A DNA stretch of 8,850 nt from Chromatiales bacterium (lineage in GTDB: Bacteria; Pseudomonadota; Gammaproteobacteria; Steroidobacterales; GCA-2729495), in NCBI GenBank assembly GCA_030614035.1, contig JAUWKW010000045.1, forward strand, positions 1 to 8,850, written 5' to 3'. The notes under the pieces are model-generated. The model searched no databases and had not been told where the DNA came from. It saw only the letters and a program-made list of their open reading frames with translations. Shown here piece by piece: positions 1-6,907 of this stretch (position 1 is the stretch's first letter; each line of letters starts with the position of its first letter). A program made the position numbers and the translations under genes.

Positions 1-1
1 G

Positions 2-292
2 CGCCAACGTGACGCCGGCGTTACAAAAAAGATGGTGGGCCTGCTGCTGGACGATCGCGGTATCATGCGTGCAGGGCAACGCGTTGACACCGACAGCGGG
101 GCCGGAATCGTCACCAGCGGAGGCTTTTCCCCTACTCTGCAAGTCAGCGTTGCGTTGGCTCGGGTCCCGGCCGTCGCAAACGGGCGCTGCACGGTAGAAA
201 TCCGGAATAGGAGCGCCGGCGCCCGACTGCTACGCCCCCCTTTCGTACGCCACGGCGAAATAATGATCAAACGGGAGTTGCCTGATGATTGA
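2..292 (+). CDS. gcvT: Aminomethyltransferase (glycine cleavage T-protein), C-terminal part only
   Basis: The T-protein moves the aminomethyl carbon from lipoyl-GcvH to tetrahydrofolate, releasing ammonia and 5,10-methylene-THF in the cytoplasm. Only the last 96 residues are present; the 5' end lies before base 1. The reading frame is open from base 2 (starting RQRDAGVTKKMVGLLL) and carries the usual C-terminal barrel pattern of GcvT: a 'KKMVGLLLDDRGIMRAGQRV' type strand, then 'GIVTSGGFSPTL', which matches the conserved G-x-V-TSG-x-x-SPTL stretch, then a 'VEIRNR' strand near the end. The TGA at 290-292 overlaps the start of gcvH by 8 bases, which supports co-translation. The catalytic N-terminal folate-binding part cannot be inspected. 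The family call rests on the C-terminal motif and on the three gcv genes downstream. Confidence 0.93.
   Translation, partial: RQRDAGVTKKMVGLLLDDRGIMRAGQRVDTDSGAGIVTSGGFSPTLQVSVALARVPAVANGRCTVEIRNRSAGARLLRPPFVRHGEIMIKRELPDD
273..277 (+). promoter_or_regulatory. Ribosome binding site of gcvH
   Basis: GGGAG lies 7 bases before the ATG at 285, inside the coding end of gcvT. It supports the 285 start of gcvH and translation of gcvH from the gcvT message. Confidence 0.65.
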
Positions 293-680
293 AGCACCCG
301 ATAACCTCAAGTACACCGAGGCTCATGAATGGCTGCGCTTAGAAGACGACGGCACGGTTACCTTGGGTATCACGGATCATGCTCAGCAAGCGTTGGGCGA
401 GCTGGTATTTGTCGACGTGCCGGATGCCGGTGATTCTTTTGAGGTCGGGGATGCTTGTGCGGTAGTTGAATCGGTCAAAGCCGCGAGCGATGTGTATTGC
501 CCATTGGCGGGCACCGTCACTGAGGCAAATCCGGCGCTGGGGGACCAACCCGAACTCATCAACAGCGGTCCGTACGTGGAAGGCTGGATTCTGCGCCTGG
601 AGCCGCAGAATCCGGAATATCTCGAGGACATGCTGGACGCCGAAGCCTATCAGCAATTGGTGGCGGGCGCGGAAGACTGA
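285..680 (+). CDS. gcvH: Glycine cleavage system H-protein (lipoyl carrier)
   Basis: GcvH is the mobile lipoyl carrier that shuttles the aminomethyl group between the P-, T- and L-proteins. It has 131 residues, the usual size (about 125-130). The N-terminus 'KYTEAHEWLR' is typical of the family. The lipoylation site is in 'VVESVKAASDVYCPLAG', with the modified lysine at Lys65 (codon 477-479). The Glu-Ser-Val-Lys-Ala context is what lipoate ligase or LipB normally recognises in H-proteins. The ATG at 285 is preceded by a good GGGAG site and overlaps the gcvT end by 8 bases. gcvPA starts 15 bases after the stop. No residue looks out of place; this should be a functional H-protein. Confidence 0.97.
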   Translation: MIEAPDNLKYTEAHEWLRLEDDGTVTLGITDHAQQALGELVFVDVPDAGDSFEVGDACAVVESVKAASDVYCPLAGTVTEANPALGDQPELINSGPYVEGWILRLEPQNPEYLEDMLDAEAYQQLVAGAED

Positions 681-695
681 CGCTTAAGTTTAGCG

Positions 696-2069
696 ATGCC
701 GTTTATTCCACATACTGCAGAAGACACTGCCGCAATGCTGGCGCGCATCGGCGTGGCGGACATTGAACGATTGTTCGATGAGATACCGTCCGGTTTAAGG
801 GTCAACGAATTTGACTGTATCGGTAAGGGTTTGACGGAAGCCGAGATCAGCCGGCTTATGCATGAGCGAGCCAGCGCCGATAAACAGCCGCTGTGTTTCC
901 TCGGGGCGGGGGCATACGATCATTACGTTCCGGCGGCAGTGTGGGATATCGCCACGCGCGGCGAGTTTTACAGCGCTTATACCCCCTACCAGGCTGAAGC
1001 AAGCCAGGGCACCTTGCAGGTTATTTACGAATTCCAGTCCATGGTGACCAGCCTGACCGGGCTGGACGTGGCCAACGCATCGCTGTACGACGGCGCATCG
1101 GCCTTTGCCGAGGCCTGTCTGATGGCTGTGCGTGCCAACCGCAAGTCGGAATCGCGACGCATCCTGGTGCCGCGCACTATGCATCCGACTTACCGGGCCG
1201 TGGCGCAAACGATCCTGGCCGGCCAGAGTCTTGAACTGGTGGAACTGCCTATGCGTGACGGTCGCACCGCACTGTCGGCGTTGCAAGCGCTGGCGACCGA
1301 GGAATTTGCCGCAGTGGCCGTTCAGCAACCGAATTTTTTCGGTGCCCTGGAACCGGTGGACGAGTTGACCGACTGGGCCCACGGCCATGGTGGGATGCTT
1401 ATTGCCGTGGCCAATCCAATCGCGCTGGCGGTGCTGAAGCCGCCCGGCAAATGGGGAGCCGACGGTGCCGACATCGCCTGCGGTGAGGGCCAACCGCTCG
1501 GTATCCCGTTGTCTGCAGGAGGCCCTTATTTCGGCTACATGGCCAGCAAAGAGTCGATCATTAGGCAGATGCCGGGCCGCATCGTCGGTCGAACAGTGGA
1601 TCTGGATGGCAATCCGGGTTTCACGCTGACGCTGCAGGCGCGGGAGCAGCACATTCGCCGCTCCCGGGCCACGTCGAACATTTGTACCAACCAGGGGCTC
1701 ATGGTGACGGCTGCCACTATATATATGTCATTGCTGGGAGCGGATGGACTGCGACAGGCGGCGCTGGCCTGCCACGCCAATACTCGGGCACTGGTCGAGG
1801 GCCTGACTGAATTGCCGGGCATCACCCGGGCCTTTGATGCGCCTTACTTTCACGAGGCTGTGCTGCGACTGGACCGGCCAGCTCCGGAGCTGCTCGGGGC
1901 GCTGGCGGCACAGGGAATTCTCGGCGGCTATGACCTGTCGGCAGACTACCCGGAACTGGAGCCGGCGTTGCTAGTATGTGCTACCGAGGCGCGGAGCGGA
2001 GGCGATATTCAGCGCTACCTGCAGGCCGCTGCCGACCTTTTGTTTGAGTCCGGTCGAGCCACGGGTTGA
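696..2069 (+). CDS. gcvPA: Glycine dehydrogenase (decarboxylating) subunit 1, P-protein alpha
   Basis: This is the N-terminal half of the glycine decarboxylase (P-protein), encoded as a separate subunit that pairs with GcvPB. Together they decarboxylate glycine with PLP and load the aminomethyl group on lipoyl-GcvH. Its 457 residues fit the usual length (about 440-450). Diagnostic stretches are '[12 protein letters not shown]' (residues 68-79), '[15 protein letters not shown]' (94-108), '[15 protein letters not shown]' (126-140), and later '[11 protein letters not shown]' and '[12 protein letters not shown]', the last close to the family's [14 protein letters not shown]. This subunit does not carry the PLP lysine. 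The start at 696 has only a weak TAAG upstream, but the N-terminus '[10 protein letters not shown]' is the usual one for the family. The stop TGA directly abuts the gcvPB ATG. Confidence 0.96.
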   Translation: MPFIPHTAEDTAAMLARIGVADIERLFDEIPSGLRVNEFDCIGKGLTEAEISRLMHERASADKQPLCFLGAGAYDHYVPAAVWDIATRGEFYSAYTPYQAEASQGTLQVIYEFQSMVTSLTGLDVANASLYDGASAFAEACLMAVRANRKSESRRILVPRTMHPTYRAVAQTILAGQSLELVELPMRDGRTALSALQALATEEFAAVAVQQPNFFGALEPVDELTDWAHGHGGMLIAVANPIALAVLKPPGKWGADGADIACGEGQPLGIPLSAGGPYFGYMASKESIIRQMPGRIVGRTVDLDGNPGFTLTLQAREQHIRRSRATSNICTNQGLMVTAATIYMSLLGADGLRQAALACHANTRALVEGLTELPGITRAFDAPYFHEAVLRLDRPAPELLGALAAQGILGGYDLSADYPELEPALLVCATEARSGGDIQRYLQAAADLLFESGRATG

Positions 2070-3542
2070 ATGACAATGACCGAGCCCATCATCTTTGAAT
2101 ACCGAGGCAGCCGGCGCCAGCCGTTCACGCCCTTGTCCGAGGTGCCGGCCAATTTGCCGGAAGATGCACTGCGCCAGGATCAGTTGCTGATGCCGCAGGT
2201 GTCCGAGCTGCAGGTCGTCAGGCATTACACGCGCTTGTCCCAGCTGAATTATTCCATCGACACGAATTTCTATCCGCTTGGATCGTGCACGATGAAATAC
2301 AACCCCAGGATCTGTAACCGGCTGGCGATGCTACCGGGTTTTCTGGCCAGACACCCATTGGCCCCGGAGGAACAAGGTCAGGGTTTTATGCAATGCCTGT
2401 TCGAATTGCAGCAAATGCTGCAACAGGTGACCGGCATGGCTGAAGTTTCGCTGACCCCGATGGCCGGAGCCCAGGGCGAACTGGCCGGGGTGGCGATGAT
2501 CCGTGCGTACCATCTGAGCCGCGGCGACGGCGACCGGCGCCAGATCATCGTTCCTGATGCAGCGCACGGTACCAATCCGGCCACTGCAACTATGTGCGGA
2601 TGTGAAGTCGTCGAAGTGGCGACGCGGCCGGATGGCGATCTGGACCTGGATGCTTTGCGAACAATCCTCGGGCCGAAAACCGCCGGGATCATGCTGACGA
2701 ATCCATCAACGCTGGGTGTGTTCGAACGTCAGATCGAGGCCATCGCCGCGGCCGTTCACGATGTGGGAGGACTGCTGTATTACGATGGTGCCAATCTGAA
2801 CGCAATTCTGGGCAAGATCCTGCCGGTCGATATGGGATTTGATGTGGTGCACGTGAACTTGCACAAAACCTTTTCAACGCCGCACGGCGGCGGCGGTCCC
2901 GGGTCAGGTGCGGTGGGCGTCGGCGAACGGCTCCGGCCGTATTTACCGGTACCGATCGTGGAGCGGCGCGACGGCGCATACGTCTGGGCTGACGAGTCTG
3001 ACCGTCCGCAAACCATCGGCAGGCTATCGACCTACATGGGAAACGCGGGCGTATTGTTGCGGGCCTACGTTTACCTGCGCATGCTTGGGGACGAGGGTAT
3101 GCAGCGCGTCGCCGATTTTGCAACGCTGAATGCAAATTACCTGATGACCTGCCTTGCCGAGGCCGATTTCGAACTGGCGTTCCCCGAGAGGCGCGCCAGC
3201 CACGAGTTTATTGTCACGCTCAAAAAAGTGACGCGGGACACTGGCGTAAAAGCCATGGATTTTGCCAAGGCTTTGCTGGACCGGGGTATGCACGCACCTA
3301 CGACGTATTTCCCGTTAATGGTGCCCGAATGTTTGCTGATTGAGCCCACGGAAACAGAATCGAAGCAGGTGCTCGACGCGTTTGTCGCAAGCCTCGTCGA
3401 ACTGCGTGAGCTGGCGTATAGCGACCCACAACAATTGACGACAGCGCCGCACTCAACGCCGGTGCGCAGACTGGATGACGTGCGTGCCGCCAAACATCCG
3501 GACCTTGCATGGAGGGGTGCACCCAAGCCAACCAGCAAATAG
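2070..3542 (+). CDS. gcvPB: Glycine dehydrogenase (decarboxylating) subunit 2, P-protein beta (PLP subunit)
   Basis: This is the PLP-carrying half of glycine decarboxylase. Its 490 residues are in the normal range for the split subunit. Visible family blocks are '[14 protein letters not shown]' (residues 67-80), '[13 protein letters not shown]' (128-140), 'DAAHGTNPA' (163-171), and the cofactor site '[21 protein letters not shown]' around 260-280, where Lys266 (codon 2865-2867) is expected to form the Schiff base with PLP. The C-terminus has the typical '[14 protein letters not shown]' segment. The ATG follows the gcvPA stop with no spacer, so expression is probably coupled; a second in-frame ATG at 2076 is an alternative start. 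No L-protein gene follows, so lipoamide dehydrogenase must be encoded elsewhere. No clear terminator follows the TAG stop. Confidence 0.97.
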   Translation: MTMTEPIIFEYRGSRRQPFTPLSEVPANLPEDALRQDQLLMPQVSELQVVRHYTRLSQLNYSIDTNFYPLGSCTMKYNPRICNRLAMLPGFLARHPLAPEEQGQGFMQCLFELQQMLQQVTGMAEVSLTPMAGAQGELAGVAMIRAYHLSRGDGDRRQIIVPDAAHGTNPATATMCGCEVVEVATRPDGDLDLDALRTILGPKTAGIMLTNPSTLGVFERQIEAIAAAVHDVGGLLYYDGANLNAILGKILPVDMGFDVVHVNLHKTFSTPHGGGGPGSGAVGVGERLRPYLPVPIVERRDGAYVWADESDRPQTIGRLSTYMGNAGVLLRAYVYLRMLGDEGMQRVADFATLNANYLMTCLAEADFELAFPERRASHEFIVTLKKVTRDTGVKAMDFAKALLDRGMHAPTTYFPLMVPECLLIEPTETESKQVLDAFVASLVELRELAYSDPQQLTTAPHSTPVRRLDDVRAAKHPDLAWRGAPKPTSK

Positions 3543-3626
3543 CGCGGAACGATATTTGCGGTTGCGATGAAGTGGCCGTAGTTTTCGACCTGCGGTTTGC
3601 GCGGGACCTGACAATCTGAAAATCTA

Positions 3627-6443
3627 ATGTTGCATTTTAAATATTTTGCAATTGCGCTGCTGATCACCGGCTTAACTGCCGTTGACACACCGGCACAGCC
3701 CAACAGCGAGACGGAGCCGCCTGCCTGGCGCAGTACACTGGAACGCATTTCATCGGGGGTGGTATCGATCAAGGTCGATAGCACGCGAGCCTTCGACACC
3801 GGATGGAACCAGTCCAGCCAAGCCACCGGATTCGTCGTCGACGCGCAACAGGGGTTGATTCTGACCAACCGGCATGTGGTGACGCCGGGTCCGGTCAGGG
3901 CGGAGGCGCTGTTCCTGAACCAGGAGGAAGTCGACTTGGTGCCGGTGTACCGGGATCCGGTGCACGATTTCGGCTTGTTCCGGTATGACCCGGCGGCGTT
4001 GAAATACATCGAACCGGCGGAACTCGCACTCGTGCCCGAGGCCGCCCAGATCGGCCGGGAAATCCGGGTCGTCGGGAACGATGCCGGTGAACAGCTGGCG
4101 ATATTATCAGGCACGATCGCCAGGCTTCGCCGCCAGGCGCCGAATTATGGTCCCGGCGAGTACAACGACTTCAACACGTTTTATTTGCAGGCGGCTTCCG
4201 GAACGTCCGGCGGCTCCTCCGGCGCACCGGTGATTGACATCGAGGGCCAGGTGGTGGCCCTGAACGCAGGCGGGTCCAGCATGGCCGCGTCGAGCTTTTT
4301 TCTGCCGTTGGACCGGGTCAAGCGCGCGGTCGAACTGCTTCGTGCCGGCGAGCCGGTGACACGAGGGACGCTGGAAACCGTATTTGTTCATCAAGCCTTC
4401 GATGAATTGCGCCGCCTGGGATTGCAGGAGGGTACGGAAGCCGCGATGCGGCGCTTGTTTCCAGACCAAACCGGCATGTTGGTCGTGGACCAGGTTTTGC
4501 CCGAAACAGCTGCTTCAGAGCACTTAGAAGTGGGAGCCATCCTGGTCAAGCTGGACGGTAACTACGTCGCCGATTTCGTATCGCTGGAAGCGATACTCGA
4601 TTCGCGGATTGGAGGTACGGTTAGTTTGATCATCGAGCGCAACGGCGAATCGCTTGATCGCGAGGTTCCGATTCAGGATTTGCATACGATCACGCCGGAT
4701 GAGTACATCCAGTTTGGCGACGCCGTGGTTCACGACTTGTCATATCAGCAGGCGCGCCACTTCAATCGCGCGCTGGACGGCGTGTACGTCGCAAATCCAG
4801 GCTATGTACTCGGTACCGCCGCTATCCCACGCGGCAGCATTATCGTTGCACTTAACGGCACCCCAGTCAGCGATCTCGATTCTCTGGAAATGGCCATGGA
4901 GGGACTGGCCGACCGACAGGAGACGGCGGTGCGGTATTTCACGTTCGAAGATCCGCGCGCCAGCAAGCTCCGAATAATTCGCATGGATCGGCGCTGGTTT
5001 CCGGCGGTCCGTTGCCATCGTGACGATACCGAAGGCCTGTGGCCCTGCGAGCCGTTATCGCCCGCTGACGGTGCCGCGACACCAGAACCTGCCAGCGCCA
5101 GTTTTGTCCGGCACCGGGAATCGGTTGCCCGCGCGGTTGCACCGTCGCTGGTTCAGGTGCATTTCGATATGCCATATACGATTTCCGGTGTCGCTGAGCA
5201 GCACTACTACGGCACCGGGCTGATCCTCGACACAGACCTCGGTTACGTAGTTGTCGACCGCAACACCGTGCCGGAATCGATGGGGGATGTGCGGATAATA
5301 TTTGCAGGTTCGCTGGAAATTCCCGGCGAGGTTGCGTGCATCCATCCGCTGCATAATCTTGCGATGCTGTCCTACGATCCCGCGTTGATCGGCAACACGC
5401 CGGTCAAGCCGGTGAGATTCGGCAAGACCTTACCGCAACCGGGGGATGAAGTATGGGTCGTTGGGTTGCGCGGCGACAATAAGCTGATTCATCAGGCGAG
5501 CCAGGTCGCGTCAATCGAACCGGTAAATTTTCCTTTGTCACGAACGCTGCGTTTCCGCGACAGCAATATGGAAACCCTTGCGCTGATCAACGGACCCGGC
5601 GACATCGATGGGGTTATTGCGGACAATAGTGGGCGAGTCGTTGCATTGTGGTCGAGCTTTGCCTACCAACGCGGTGGCGAGATATTCCAGGACAACAAGG
5701 GTGTACCCATTGACCTGGTCGCCGAAATGCTGGATCTCGTGCGTGAGCACAAACCGCTGCACTCTCTCGAGGTTGAATTTCGCCAGGTGCCGTTGTCCGT
5801 AGCCAGAACGTTTGGTTTATCTGATGATTGGTCCCGGCAACTCGAGTTGCATGATCCGGATCGCCGTCAACTGCTGGCGGTCGTTCGCAACGTAGCCGGA
5901 TCAGATGCAGCGCGACAGTTTCTGCCTGGGGACCTGCTGTTGACGATTGATGGCACACCGGTGTCGCGATTTCGGGAAGTTGAGCGGGCAGTGCAGCGTC
6001 CGACCGTTGACGTCCAGGTTTGGCGCGACCGGCAGGTTGTTGGCCTGCGTGTCCGGACGGTTGCGCTGGACGGCCGCGGCACCCGGCGGGCCGTGATGTG
6101 GGCAGGCGCTTTGTTACAGGCGCCGTACCGGGACATGTCGGCCCAACGCGGCATCGAACCGTACGGAGTGTACGTAGCGTACTTCGGTTTCGGTTCCCCG
6201 GCGTCCCGGTTCGGACTGACGGCTGGCCGGCGGATCGTTGCGGTCGATGGTCAGCCGACCCCGGATCTGGACAGTTTTCTGGCCGCGGTCCGGGACAAGC
6301 AGGACCGGGATTCCGTGCGCCTGGGTACAGTGACCTGGAACAATTCAATCGAAGTGCTCACATTGAAGCTCGACCAGACATATTGGCCCGCCTACGAGAT
6401 CGCGTACGGTGAAAATGGCTGGACCAGTAAGACGCTGAATTGA
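3627..6443 (+). CDS. Large periplasmic HtrA-type serine protease with tandem Nma111/DEG7-like architecture (active + degenerate protease domain, four PDZ-like domains)
   Basis: The protein has 938 residues. Residues 1-23 look like a signal peptide (Phe-Lys n-region, hydrophobic 6-19, likely cleavage after TPA, no lipobox Cys), so the protein is probably periplasmic. Protease domain 1 (about 34-240) has the trypsin-like triad: His83 in 'LTNRHVV', Asp114 in 'DPVHDFGLFRYDP', Ser198 in 'GTSGGSSGAPVI'. PDZ1 is at about 280-350 and PDZ-like 2 at about 354-460 ('HDLSYQQARHFN', ending 'MDRRWFPA'). A linker with Cys463 and Cys474 follows. Protease-like domain 2 (about 495-705) has Asn546, Asn577 and Asp661 at the triad positions, so it should be inactive. 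PDZ3 (about 714-812) and PDZ4 (about 820-920, ending 'LDQTYWPA') close the protein. The order and several motifs ('GLW', 'LLQAP', 'GSPASRFGL', 'PTPDLDSFL', 'RDSVRL') are as I recall them from fungal Nma111p and plant DEG7, unlike DegP/DegS of about 350-480 aa. Likely role (inferred): protein quality control or regulated proteolysis in the envelope. Substrates are unknown. The ATG at 3627 has no strong ribosome site, but it is the only start that includes the signal peptide. Confidence 0.88.
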   Translation: MLHFKYFAIALLITGLTAVDTPAQPNSETEPPAWRSTLERISSGVVSIKVDSTRAFDTGWNQSSQATGFVVDAQQGLILTNRHVVTPGPVRAEALFLNQEEVDLVPVYRDPVHDFGLFRYDPAALKYIEPAELALVPEAAQIGREIRVVGNDAGEQLAILSGTIARLRRQAPNYGPGEYNDFNTFYLQAASGTSGGSSGAPVIDIEGQVVALNAGGSSMAASSFFLPLDRVKRAVELLRAGEPVTRGTLETVFVHQAFDELRRLGLQEGTEAAMRRLFPDQTGMLVVDQVLPETAASEHLEVGAILVKLDGNYVADFVSLEAILDSRIGGTVSLIIERNGESLDREVPIQDLHTITPDEYIQFGDAVVHDLSYQQARHFNRALDGVYVANPGYVLGTAAIPRGSIIVALNGTPVSDLDSLEMAMEGLADRQETAVRYFTFEDPRASKLRIIRMDRRWFPAVRCHRDDTEGLWPCEPLSPADGAATPEPASASFVRHRESVARAVAPSLVQVHFDMPYTISGVAEQHYYGTGLILDTDLGYVVVDRNTVPESMGDVRIIFAGSLEIPGEVACIHPLHNLAMLSYDPALIGNTPVKPVRFGKTLPQPGDEVWVVGLRGDNKLIHQASQVASIEPVNFPLSRTLRFRDSNMETLALINGPGDIDGVIADNSGRVVALWSSFAYQRGGEIFQDNKGVPIDLVAEMLDLVREHKPLHSLEVEFRQVPLSVARTFGLSDDWSRQLELHDPDRRQLLAVVRNVAGSDAARQFLPGDLLLTIDGTPVSRFREVERAVQRPTVDVQVWRDRQVVGLRVRTVALDGRGTRRAVMWAGALLQAPYRDMSAQRGIEPYGVYVAYFGFGSPASRFGLTAGRRIVAVDGQPTPDLDSFLAAVRDKQDRDSVRLGTVTWNNSIEVLTLKLDQTYWPAYEIAYGENGWTSKTLN

Positions 6444-6904
6444 TCAAAATCATTTCCGGGGGGCAAACTGGCGTTGACCGCGGCGCGTTGCAAGCTGCGC
6501 TTGATCGGCAGGTCAGTTGCGGTGGTTGGTGCCCCGCGGGCCGCAAAGCGGAAGACGGTCGCATACCCGCGCATTTTCCGGTGATTGAGTTGGCCGATGC
6601 GGGCTATGCGCAACGGACCGAGCGAAACGTGCTCGACAGCGACGCCACCATATTGATCCATTTTGGAAACATCAGTGGCGGAAGCCGCCTGACGCTTTAC
6701 TGCTGTCGCGAAGCGGGCCGCCCCAGCCTTGAGATAAATGCCAGCGAAGTCGACACGGCCGAGGCGGTGCAGCGCATGTCGGCATTTGTTGGTGAGCACC
6801 AGGTTGCATGCCTGAACATTGCCGGCCCACGGGAAAGCGGTGCTCCGGGCGCCGCAAAAATGGCGAGGCAGATTGTCGGCGAACTACTGGAACGCCTGAA
6901 GTGA
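6440..6904 (+). CDS. SLOG-superfamily nucleotide-binding protein, YpsA-related / 'putative molybdenum carrier' family
   Basis: This small (154 aa) cytosolic Rossmann-like protein belongs to the family often labelled 'putative molybdenum carrier' (cpYpsA-related SLOG). Seen in the sequence: an N-terminal strand and glycine loop 'IISGGQTGVDRGAL' (residues 4-17), 'WCPAGRKAEDGRI' (30-42), the 'RTERNVLDSDATILIHFG' block (59-76) followed by 'SGGSRLT', and 'LNIAGPRESGAPG' (125-137). All are hallmarks of this family. Family knowledge: the fold binds nucleotide-like ligands or Moco, but the true function is not settled. The start is TTG at 6440, because the conserved 'IKIISGG' strand begins at residue 2 and leaves no room for a later start. 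The TTG overlaps the TGA of the protease gene (TTGA, 4 bases), so translation is probably coupled to it. The stop meets the manB stop on the other strand with no gap. Confidence 0.87.
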   Translation: MIKIISGGQTGVDRGALQAALDRQVSCGGWCPAGRKAEDGRIPAHFPVIELADAGYAQRTERNVLDSDATILIHFGNISGGSRLTLYCCREAGRPSLEINASEVDTAEAVQRMSAFVGEHQVACLNIAGPRESGAPGAAKMARQIVGELLERLK

Positions 6905-6907
6905 TCA
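6902..6907. other. Shared palindromic stop site TGATCA between convergent genes
   Basis: TGA at 6902-6904 ends the SLOG gene on the + strand; TCA at 6905-6907 is the TGA of manB on the - strand. The two genes abut with zero spacer, so any transcription terminator for either unit must lie inside the opposing gene. No hairpin with a T-run is seen at the junction. Confidence 0.9.

Noticed and set aside
9..197. A short + strand open frame at the left edge
   Set aside because: It is out of frame with the clear GcvT C-terminus covering the same bases.
795..1652. A 285-codon open frame on the minus strand inside gcvPA
   Set aside because: It lies wholly opposite a conserved gene, and its product is rich in His, Arg and Gln without any family motif.
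1717..1728. Run of alternating TA (tatatatat) inside gcvPA
   Set aside because: It codes for the conserved 'ATIYMS' stretch of GcvPA, and no regulatory role is supported.
3597..3625. Possible sigma-70 promoter (TTGCGC, 17 bases, AAATCT) before the protease gene
   Set aside because: The -10 element matches the consensus poorly and there would be almost no leader before the ATG, so I cannot support it.
3137..4114. A 325-codon open frame on the minus strand crossing the end of gcvPB and the start of the protease gene
   Set aside because: It is antisense to two well-supported genes. Its translation is Ser/Arg/Thr-rich with no recognisable domain, as expected for a shadow frame in GC-rich DNA.
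5614..6348. A 244-codon open frame on the minus strand inside the protease gene
   Set aside because: It is Pro/Arg-rich low-complexity shadow translation opposite the PDZ region of the real gene.
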